64,000 nt of DNA, taken from positions 4,774,001-4,838,000 of the forward strand of contig AP026549.1 of assembly GCA_026075535.2 (NCBI GenBank), given 5' to 3'. Positions 56,201 through 64,000 of this stretch are shown in pieces. The first letter of the stretch is position 1; each line of letters begins with the position of its first letter. The stretch is from Tricholoma matsutake. Lineage: Eukaryota > Basidiomycota > Agaricomycetes > Agaricales > Tricholomataceae. The notes under the pieces are model-generated. The model had not been told where the DNA came from, searched no databases, and saw only the letters and a list, made by a program, of their open reading frames with translations. Made by a program: the position numbers and the translations under genes.

Positions 56201-57251
56201 CCTAGGGGCTGATATACAAATAGCTAGCTATACATCCAACATGTCAGCTAAGGATTTTGCTTACATCTTCTTCAACAAATGGTACTGCAAAAATGGATGT
56301 CCCCTTGAAATCATAAGTGACCAGGACAAACTGTTCATCTCAAAATTTTGGAGAGCCCTCATGAAACTCATGGGTATCGAGCATAAACTGTCTACTGTGT
56401 ACCACCTGCAAACAGATGGATCATCCAAACATTCAAACAAAACTGTCGTCCAATGCCTACATTTTCACATAGAACACAACCAGAAAGGATGGGCAAAGGC
56501 ACTACCCAAAGTCCGATTCGACATCATGAACTCGAGAAACGGCTCAACAGGAGTATCACCTTCCATCCTCAAAATGGGCTGTTCCCCACATCTCCTACCT
56601 CTGTTAGTCGCACCCCCAGCTTCCACAGGAGGAGAAACAACAATGCCTGGCGAGGCTGAGGCACGAGCATTCATGGAAACAATAGAAGAAGAGACAAATG
56701 CCACAAAAGATAACCTACTCACAGCAAAGATTCAACAAGCACACTTCACAAACAAAGATCGTCTCCCAGATCCCACATTCAACGTAGGTAATAAAGTTAT
56801 GCTCACAACAGCACATCGACGGAGGGACTACATTCGAGCAAGGGATGGACACGTCGCCAAATTCATGCTGAGATTTGATGGACCTTACAAGATAACTCAA
56901 GCATTCCCAGAATCAGCTTGTTACAAACTCCAACTACCACCCACATCAAAATCTCACCCAACCTTCCACATCGCTCACCCAACCTTCCACATCGCTCAAC
57001 TATGCACACACTTCCCAAACAATGACACCCTCTTCCCCGGCCACGCAAACATGGCACCAAAACCACTGGTAACGGATGACAGAACTACAGAATACTTCAT
57101 AGAGAAGATCCTTGAAGGACGTCCAAGGGGCCGAGGCCACCAATTCCTTGTACATTGGACAGGATACAGACCAGAACAAGACCTCTGGTTACCATGCTCA
57201 GAGTTGCTGGAGATGGAAGTGCTTGTGAAATACGAAGCAGAACATGCCTAA
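53260..57251 (+). pseudogene. pol: Element B pol: protease, RT, RNase H, integrase, chromodomain
   Basis: In order: protease remnant (ALIDHGSSPVLIS, 53260), reverse transcriptase (RIDDILADCAKGKIWGKIDM, GMRNSPATHQRR, VYLDDVIIWSN), RNase H (FVTCDASKR, IRTDHKTLQNFE, DALSRLPD), integrase zinc-binding block (HDNLGHFGAKKSYANL) and core (FESVAINFI, ISDQDKLFISKFW, YHLQTDGSSKHSNKTV). The catalytic Glu expected after TDGSS is Lys. The C-terminal chromodomain reads YFIEKILEGRPRGRGHQFLVHWTGY. Several stops, the Glu loss and a 440-bp insertion in integrase show it is dead. Confidence 0.9.
55585..56030. other. About 440-bp unidentified insertion in element B integrase
   Basis: Related integrases run directly from DFYWPNM..DL to LPSC.DCQ; here about 440 bp of non-coding, A-rich DNA intervenes. 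It contains a direct repeat CTAGCAAAGGGAAATCCGAAG at about 55606 and 55666 (one base longer in context). No terminal repeats, target duplication or Pol III boxes could be fixed, so the class (SINE, MITE or other) is open. Confidence 0.6.
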
Positions 57252-57308
57252 ACACTATTCACAACTTCCAAGCAGACCCAGGTTTTTCTTCAAGAGGATA
57301 TATGCGAG

Positions 57309-57542
57309 TGTAAGATAATTCCCCTACATTATCTCACTACCTTGTCTTCAGAGATATCTATCACATTGACCTCGCATACGTCTCCCAATGATTACTAATA
57401 TACATGATCACATGCATAGTTGTTGACTTCCCGAACAATGTCTTAGCTACATTCTCATTCTCCCTTTAATCGATACCAAGTTCCAATTTACATTGCGCTC
57501 CTTTTCTCTAAGTGATCAAGGCATGAGAGTGCTTTCATTACA
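57309..57542 (+). repeat. 3' LTR of element B
   Basis: 234 bp, followed by GTTTG; differs from the 5' LTR at a few sites, e.g. CTCATCTTC/CTTGTCTTC and ACACGATCACGTG/ACATGATCACATG. Confidence 0.96.
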
Positions 57543-57616
57543 GTTTGGACATCCTGATTATGTGCCAGATTACTCAATTGAAAACTCCTTTGAAGCCAAA
57601 TCATCTCACCACCAAG
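57543..57616 (+). CDS. Transposase-like gene fragment between elements B and C
   Basis: 74 bp of host-side sequence between two retrotransposons. After removal of element B and one GTTTG, the frame from about 51971 continues through HIPVVFGHPDYVPDY and IENSFEAKSSHHQ. This frame differs from that of the preceding exon-like piece, so an unseen splice site or frameshift lies upstream. Confidence 0.5.
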
Positions 57617-58027
57617 TGTTAGGGCGACACCCACTATCTGCTAGCTAAGACTGTGCAGGTTCTCTCTACAAGAAGGGGGTGGGATCCGCATGCATGATGG
57701 GGAATTGATGGTTTTGATGCGAGGGGTTATTAATAGGTGAGTTTGTTGAGATAGGCCTTTCACACTGAAAACGTAGGTGGAATACCTAAGAGAACACAAC
57801 TGGGGTCCCCTAGGCATATATTTAGGGTTTATATACTATGTTACATATATTGTACATTGTTGTTACCGATGTGCGTGTACAGGCGCGTACATAGTGATGC
57901 ATGCAAAATAATATTCTCATGCTATCAAAGTGTAGCGTCATGTGGCGTCATTTGGTGTAATGTAGTGTAATTCGACATAATAAAATGAAAATGAAATTTT
58001 ATTAGGTAATGGGGCTGTTTCCTAACA
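57617..58027 (-). repeat. 3' LTR of element C
   Basis: 411 bp, TG...CA, preceded by CCAAG. About 10 bp longer than the element A LTR, in the region after GTTGTTACCGATG. Confidence 0.97.
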
Positions 58028-58038
58028 TTACCCCCCTT

Positions 58039-61000
58039 TTATGCCTCGACTTCCAGGCAAGAAAATATTATGTTTGTCCCCTCTGTGAAATTTTGGTAAG
58101 GCCGGAATTTCATCCCCTCATACACCATTCTCGCAATGCAACGCGGAGCATTCAGATTACGTTTAAAGAATTGGGCGATCACGTTATGCGCTCGCTTACA
58201 ATTCTCTTTGGGTTCCCACGAATTATTTTCATCGGTATAGTTTTTCCACTTTATTAAGAACTCCAATTTGTTCCGTCAAAGATGTGAGTCTAGAATTTCT
58301 TCAACTATGTATTCTGGAGCACCTTCTACTATTATCAGAGGTTGCAGAGTAGTTTGTTGGCCAGGAATAGTGGGCAGACAGTAAGGGCGTAGGCGGGATA
58401 CGTTAATCTCGGGATCAATCTTAAATGATCGGGGTAATTTTAGCACTACCGCATTAGGCAAGATCACTTTAGAGATCGCATATGGGCCAACTTGTTTCTC
58501 CATAAGTTTCTTCGAAGGTTGTGGAATATTCAGGTCCTTGGTACTTAGCCATACCAAATCACCAACTTTGTACTCTGGAGCGCATGCTCGAGTACGATCC
58601 ACGTGTTGCATCATGTCATCACGTGCTTTCTTCAATGCTGCCTCTGCTTCCTCTTGTACCCTTTGCATCTTAGATACAAAATCTTCTACCGACTGTACTT
58701 TGACTTCCCTTCTGGGTTCTACTCCCATGCGAGGATGATATCCATAATTCGCGAAAAAGGGTGACATACGAGTAGCCGAATGGAATTTGTTATTGTGGGA
58801 AAATTTGGCAATTGCCAACCATTCGGGCCAGTCGGTTTGTCAGTAGTTGACAAACATACGTAGGTACTGCTCCAACTCCTGATTCATTCTCTCTGTCTGC
58901 CCATCAGCCTGCGGGTGATATGCCGTAGATAATTTAGTTTGAATTCCCAATATGTTGTTTAGTTCTCGCATAAACGTGGAAGCAAATTGTGGTCCGCGAT
59001 CGGAGATAATGGTATCGGGTAACCCATGTAACCACCATACCTGATTTAGATAGAGGCATGCCAAGCCCAATGATGAGGTTTCTGTAGTAGTTGGAATAAT
59101 ATGGACCTCCTTTGTAAAGTGGTCGCATACTATGAATATTGCATCGTACCCTTGAGCCTCGGGTAATCCGGTAATAAAATCCACAGATATATCTCGCCAC
59201 GGCGCTTTAGGTATAGGGTTCGGCATTAATTTTCCTGCAGGTTTCTCTGGAAATTTCTTCCCCCTCATGCACGTATCACATCCATCCACATACCCCAACA
59301 CATACTTTGAAATTCTGGGCCACCAATAATTTCTCATTACTAATTCCAACGTCTTCCATCTTCCTGGGTGTCTGGCAATCGGCGTATTGTGATGTAACCG
59401 GACAATCTCCCTTCGCAAATCCTGATCCTTCAGTACATACACTTTTCCTCGGAACAACACCAACCCTTGTTCCTCAGCCCATTCGTCTCCTTTGATATTA
59501 CCTTTCTTCTCTCCCTTCAGAGCTTTCACGGCTTCCACTACTTCATCGTCCATTTCCGAGCATTGTCTAATTTTAGACAACATTTCCATTTCCAAGCTAT
59601 CTATTAATAGATGCCCTTGATGCATAGCGCAAATGCGAAAGTATTCGGGTTTGAGTAAGGTAACATTTTTATTGTCCTCCTCCACCCCCCTTTTATGATC
59701 AATATGTCTGGATAAGGCATCTGCTTTCCTCATTAAGCTTCCCACTTTATGGACCAAGTGAAAGTTGAAATGCAATAGGAATAGTGCCCAACGCACTTGC
59801 CGGCGATTAAGCTTTTTAGCGGACATGAAGTATTGCAGATTTTGATGATCTGTCCAGATCTCAATTTGATGCGTACATCCCTCCAAATAATGCCTCCACA
59901 CCTCCAATGCTCATATTATCCCCAACATCTCTTTGTCATGCACATCATAATTCCTCTCCACATCATTCAACCCTTTTGACAAGTATGCACAAGGATGCCA
60001 TTTGTCATCTTCGCACAGCATTGATAATACCGCTCCAGTAGCAAAATCGGATGCATCGGATTCCACTCGCAGAGGGCGTGTGAAATCTACTGGGGCTAAT
60101 ATTGGTCCCTCCACAAACTTCCTCTTCAACTCCTCAAATGCTGTCTGCTGCTGCTCTACCCACCTCCACATTACTCCCTTTCGCATAAGGTTATGTAAGG
60201 GTGCGGCAATTTTAGAAAAATTGTGCACAAAGCGACGATAATAATTTGCGAGTCCCAAGAAGGCTTGAACCTCCTTGACACGGGTGGGCGCAGGCCAATC
60301 TGTGATCACCTGAACCTTGATCGGATCCATTTTGATCCCATCAGGGCCGATCAATAATTCTAGGAACTCGATCTCGTTTGCCCCAAACACACACTTCTCT
60401 GGTTTCAAAAATAGATCGTTCTCTGCCAACCTCCGTAACACCTCTTGCACTATCGCTTCATGATTCTCTTCATCCTTGGTGAATATCAGAATGTCGTCAA
60501 TAAATATTATTACCACGCCTTTGTCTATTACGTCCTTGAAAATGTTGTTCATCATATTTTGAAAGGTCGGGGGACTATTAGTCATCCCAAAAAACATGAC
60601 AAGCGGCTCGAAGGATCCTCGACACATGGCAAATGCAGCCTTCCACTCATCTCCTTTCTTTATTCGTACATTGTTGTATCCCCATCGTAAATCCAATTTT
60701 GTAAAGACCTTGGCTTTTCCCACCTTATCAATTATTTCTGAGATCAATGGCAGGGGGTATGCATTCTTCACTGTCCACTCATTCAGATACCTATAATCGG
60801 TACACATCCTCTTCCTTTGGTCTTTTTTGGGCACAAAGAATATTGGTGATGTCTGCGGTGATTTCAAAGGTTGTATGTATCTTTTGCACAATTGCTCCTT
60901 CAGGAATGCATCCACTTCTTCTTGTTCCATCAGAGATAACGGATATACCTTCGACTTCTTCAGCACAAACCCTGGCTTCATCTCAATCACATGATCCCAT

Positions 61001-61953
61001 GGCTTCCGCACCGGCATTTGCTCAGACTCCTTCTTTTGGAACACTGACAAATGTTTATGATACACTTTTGGCACCCATTCCTCCACTGGCTTCTCCACCT
61101 TCACAATATTCTTGTCCCACAACTGTCCTCCACGAACCACTCTAAAGGTTTGCTTCTGCTCTTCTTTCTTGATCATGATTGGAACTTCCCCATTTGGCAT
61201 TTCCTCATCCTCCACTTCCTCCATCGTAACAGAATACTTCCTTGGACGTTCTTTCTCTTTCTTTTTCCTTTTTTCCTTCTTCATCTTCCTCCCATACACA
61301 TTACATTCCTTAGGACAACGAGTCATTTGTACTTTCCCAGTTTTCCAATCAATTTCGGGATTATGCTTCTGTAACCACGGACATCCTATTATTAGATTGG
61401 TTTTCCCAAGATCGCACACTTCGAATATGGCTCGCTCCTGATGCTCCTGATACTTTAGTACCATAGTCACCTCCTCCTTGATAGTTCCTCCACGATTGAC
61501 TGTTCCATCAATATTGTACACCATTATAGGTTGTGCCAGCTTGCGTGTGTTAATACCATTTCCAGTAATTAAGGATCGATTAATAAATAATCCTGTAGCA
61601 CCACTGTCAAGCAACGCTTCCACATCAATAGCTGCATGCGTGTCCACTGTCTTCAGTCCCACAGTCAAGGTGATTTCGGGTTCTATTTGCGCAGAGTGAA
61701 TAAAGAATTTAGGGGTTTTCGGAAATGACATGTGACAATTTTCTTTGTTGCGTGATTCGCAACGGTTGTACTCCTCCTTGATTTCCTTTTCTGATTTACT
61801 CTGGGTTTCCTCAGATACTAATACATTGTAACAATTCTGGGTCACCAATGGGGAAACCTTCACTGGGACTCTTCCACAAAATTCTCCTGCTTGCCTTCCT
61901 CCTGCTTCACTTCCTCGATTGTAGCTCCCCTGATCTTTCTCTTCTGCTTGCAA
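58039..61953 (-). pseudogene. pol: Element C pol: protease, RT, RNase H, integrase, chromodomain
   Basis: Segments read LLDSGATGLFINRS (protease), [18 protein letters not shown] and IIFIDDILIF (RT), TDHQNLQYF and DALSR (RNase H), HHNTPIARHPGRWKT...CDTCMRGK (integrase zinc site) and the integrase core with VDFITGLPEAQG, ISDRGPQFAS and [11 protein letters not shown], where the catalytic Glu is present. The chromodomain reads FLIKWKNYTDENNSWEP. Breaks: near 59909, at 58819-58839 (TGA in VNY-QTDW, shared with A), and near 58267-58276 (TGA where A has CGA). This is the least damaged copy in the window. Confidence 0.94.
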
Positions 61954-62957
61954 TACTTAGAAATGTGTCCTAACTGCCCACAGTTAAAACATTTAAGTGG
62001 GGCTCGTCTCCCCACTTGATCAACCTCCATTGCCTCTGCTGGTGCTGCTGACTCCGTAACTATAGGTGTCACTGCCATGGCTGGTGGCTGTGCCCTCAGA
62101 GCTTGCGCCTGAGGCACCTTTCCTTTCTCGGACTTTCCTCCTGATGACTTTCCAAATTTACTACTTCAGTACATCAACTTTGACTCCACCTGTTCCTGCC
62201 GATATTGCCGGTCAAGGTGCATTGCCCAATTATACCACTCATCCAACTTCTCTGGCATAGAAGGTAGTTGGTAGATAGACTTGAATAAAGAGGGATTTAA
62301 TCCTGCTTTCAAAAACTCTACCAACGCGGCTTCTCCCATGTCCGTTTGCGAAGCTTCTGCTTTGAACTGCAAAATAAATTCATCCGCCATTAAGGAACCT
62401 TGGCGCATGGTCTTTAATTTAGCATTGGCTGTCGCCTTTGGATTAGGGTCTCCAAACTGTGCCTCCAATCTCTCCAGAAATTCCTTGAAGGTTGCAAATG
62501 GTTTATTTCCCGTGGCAATTTGATTAATAGCCTCATTTCTCCAGAACTGTGCTTTCCCCCCCTGAATGTATGAGAGAGCAAACATAATCCTAGACTCAGC
62601 TGTATGAAACTCGGGCTTCCTCCCATGGATGTACAATACTATAGAGCTGATGAAGGATTTTGTATTCTCCATGGTACCGTCAAAGATTTGCGGGGGCGCG
62701 TACTTAGGTAAGTGCGCTTTTCCATTTCCGGATTTCTCCACCATCTCATCCTCCTGCAATATCCACTCCACCATCTCCTCCATCTCATCATCTCTTTCTC
62801 CTGTCATCTCTGGCTGTACTTCCACTTGTCTGGGCTGTGATGCTGCCAATACTGACACTAATTGCGACATTTGCGCTGTGAGCGCATCAATTTTCGCCTC
62901 TAGTGCTGGTATGGGAACAGGATTAGGACCGGGATTAGAAGTTGAAGGTTCGGACAT
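61860..62957 (-). pseudogene. gag: Element C gag with CCHC zinc knuckle
   Basis: Main segment 62166-62957 (MSEPSTSNPGPNP; IQGGKAQFWRNEAI; ending WYNWAMHLDRQYRQEQVESKL), then a stop, then the knuckle CFNCGQLGHISKYC in 61860-62117. It is longer and less damaged than in element A. Confidence 0.93.
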
Positions 62958-63430
62958 AATTGTAAAATCTGTGATGAATCACTTCTTCAACAAATTCAAA
63001 ATTTTACTTCGAGACCTCTCCAAACGTCTATGGGTCACATGATAAGGTTTGTCGAGGTTCGTCAATGGTTCGTCATTCATTGGGCGCCTATTTTGACACT
63101 TCGGATCAACAACCCTTCCAACAGTGCCTGATCTCGGAGATATCACTGAATTCGGCTTGTAACTAAAATAGTCGTCCGAATAGAGTAATGTAAATCGTAA
63201 CTAAACCAGATCCGATCGGTTGTCTGGTTGCAGCTGTCCTAATGATGAGCGCTGCCTCTCGATCACTGGCAGTCGCAATGTAAGGCGAGGCCTGGCGTTG
63301 GCTTATGAAAGAAAAGGTAGATTACATATATACAAGTACTTCCGGCTTGTGCTGAAAGGATGAGTAATCGGATGTGGCGCAGTGAAACAATGATGTATGC
63401 ACAAGTAAGAGAAGGCGCACTGATATGGGA

Positions 63431-63441
63431 AGTTGTGTTCT
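63431..63441 (-). other. Predicted self-priming primer-binding site of element C
   Basis: Sense AGAACACAACT just inside the 5' LTR, complementary over 11 nt to AGTTGTGTTCT in the LTR (plus-strand 63618-63628). Conserved with element A although the LTRs have diverged. Confidence 0.7.
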
Positions 63442-63443
63442 TC

Positions 63444-63854
63444 TGTTAGGGTGACACCCACTATCTGCTAGCTAAGACCGTGCGGGTTCTCTCTACAAGA
63501 AGGGGGTGGGATCTGCACACATGATGGGGAATTGATGGTTTTGATGCGAGGGGTTATTAATAGGTGAGTTTGTTGAGATAGGCCTTTCACACCGAAAACA
63601 TAGGTGGAATACCCAAGAGAACACAACTGGGGTCCCCTAGGCATATATTTAGGGTTTATATACTATGTTACATATATTGTACATTGTTGTTACCGATGTG
63701 CGCATACAGGCACGTACATAGTGATGCATGCGAAATAATATTCTCACGCTATCAAAGTGTAGCATCATTTGGTGTCATTTGGTGTAATGTAGTGTAATTC
63801 AACATAATAAAATGAAAATGAAATTTTATTAGGTAATGGGGCTGTTTCCTAACA
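63444..63854 (-). repeat. 5' LTR of element C
   Basis: 411 bp, followed by CCAAG; differs from its partner mostly at CG versus TG/CA positions (e.g. GGGCGAC/GGGTGAC, ACTGTGC/ACCGTGC). Confidence 0.97.
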
Positions 63855-63859
63855 CCAAG

Positions 63860-64000
63860 GGTACTTTAGATTTGGCATGTTTACTGTGGATCTCATGCAT
63901 GAGGTTGAGCTCGGTGTCTGGAAGGCAGTTTTCATACATCTACTATGCATTCTAGATTGCCAAAATGAATGATCCCATGGCTTGCGCGCAGGGAGAGAGT
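63860..64000 (+). CDS. Transposase-like gene fragment (CACTA/Plavaka-like block), continues past window
   Basis: Joined to 57543-57616 across element C in frame (SSHHQ then GYFRFG), this reads MFTVDLMHEVELGVWKAVF followed by IHLLCILDC. A D-x-M-H-x4-LG-x-x-K block is the recognisable core of CACTA/Plavaka-type transposases, and DLMHEFELGVWK is, from memory, a hallmark of a high-copy family in mushroom genomes. A TGA follows at about 63973. Only this block is in the window, so the assignment is moderate. The gene was hit by two LTR elements only 74 bp apart and is dead. Confidence 0.5.

Larger units (their letters stand above)
52005..57542 (+). mobile_element. Ty3/gypsy chromovirus-type LTR retrotransposon B (5538 bp)
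   Basis: Two 234-bp LTRs (TGTAAGATAATT ... CATTACA) with the exact 5-bp target duplication GTTTG (52000-52004 and 57543-57547). Plus-strand gag, protease, reverse transcriptase, RNase H, integrase and chromodomain are recognisable but broken. The element is inserted into a coding exon of the surrounding gene. It belongs to a different family from elements A and C. Confidence 0.96.
57617..63854 (-). mobile_element. Ty3/gypsy chromovirus-type LTR retrotransposon C (6238 bp)
   Basis: Two 411-bp LTRs (TGTTAGGG ... CCTAACA) with the exact target duplication CCAAG (57612-57616 and 63855-63859). Minus-strand genes are closely similar to element A but with fewer stops; a 680-codon open stretch covers zinc knuckle end, protease and most of the RT. 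The internal PBS AGAACACAACT (63431-63441, sense minus) is the same as in A. Confidence 0.97.

Overview
The window reads as a chromosomal segment of a mushroom-forming basidiomycete (Agaricomycetes). The evidence is dense, intron-rich genes with introns of about 45-60 bp, plus several agaricomycete-expanded families: TET/JBP-like oxygenase, Mug135-like protein, chromodomain Ty3/gypsy elements and PIF/Harbinger elements. No organism name can be assigned from sequence alone.

Layout. (1) Positions 1-16257 and 37693-about 48365 are two copies of the same large repeated element in opposite orientation. Each carries, from outside to inside, a decayed TET/JBP-like 2-oxoglutarate/Fe(II) oxygenase gene, diverged tandem repeats, an unrecognised gene on the opposite strand, an HMG-box gene, another unrecognised gene, and a Mug135-like gene at the inner end. 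(2) Between them lies a 21.4-kb block of ordinary single-copy genes: DUS3 (+), a USP-fold protein without its catalytic Cys and His (+), a SNF2/Rad5-16-type ATPase (+), an EST1/SMG7-like protein (+), a broken unknown gene (-), an ArfGAP (+), an alpha/beta-hydrolase-like protein without nucleophile Ser (+), and MRE11 (-). The inner ends of the repeats stop 51 bp upstream of the DUS3 start codon and 80 bp upstream of the MRE11 start codon. (3) From 48.4 kb to the right edge there are short subterminal-type repeats, then an unrecognised gene region and a CACTA/Plavaka-like transposase block. Two LTR retrotransposons (52005-57542 and 57617-63854) split this stretch.

Nested insertions have exact boundaries and, for those inside the inverted copies, visible empty sites in the partner copy. 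A gypsy element (5772-11980, TSD CTCCC) and a PIF/Harbinger element (13575-14747, TSD AAT) occur only in the left copy. A hAT-like element (38839-40150, 8-bp TSD) and a MULE-like foldback element (45672-46045) occur only in the right copy.

The repeats show C-to-T and G-to-A change at CpG: CGA-to-TGA stops, and sister sites where one copy has TG and the other CA. This is what 5-methylcytosine deamination (or RIP-like mutation) of silenced transposons leaves behind. A family predicted to oxidise methylcytosine is itself among the genes destroyed this way.
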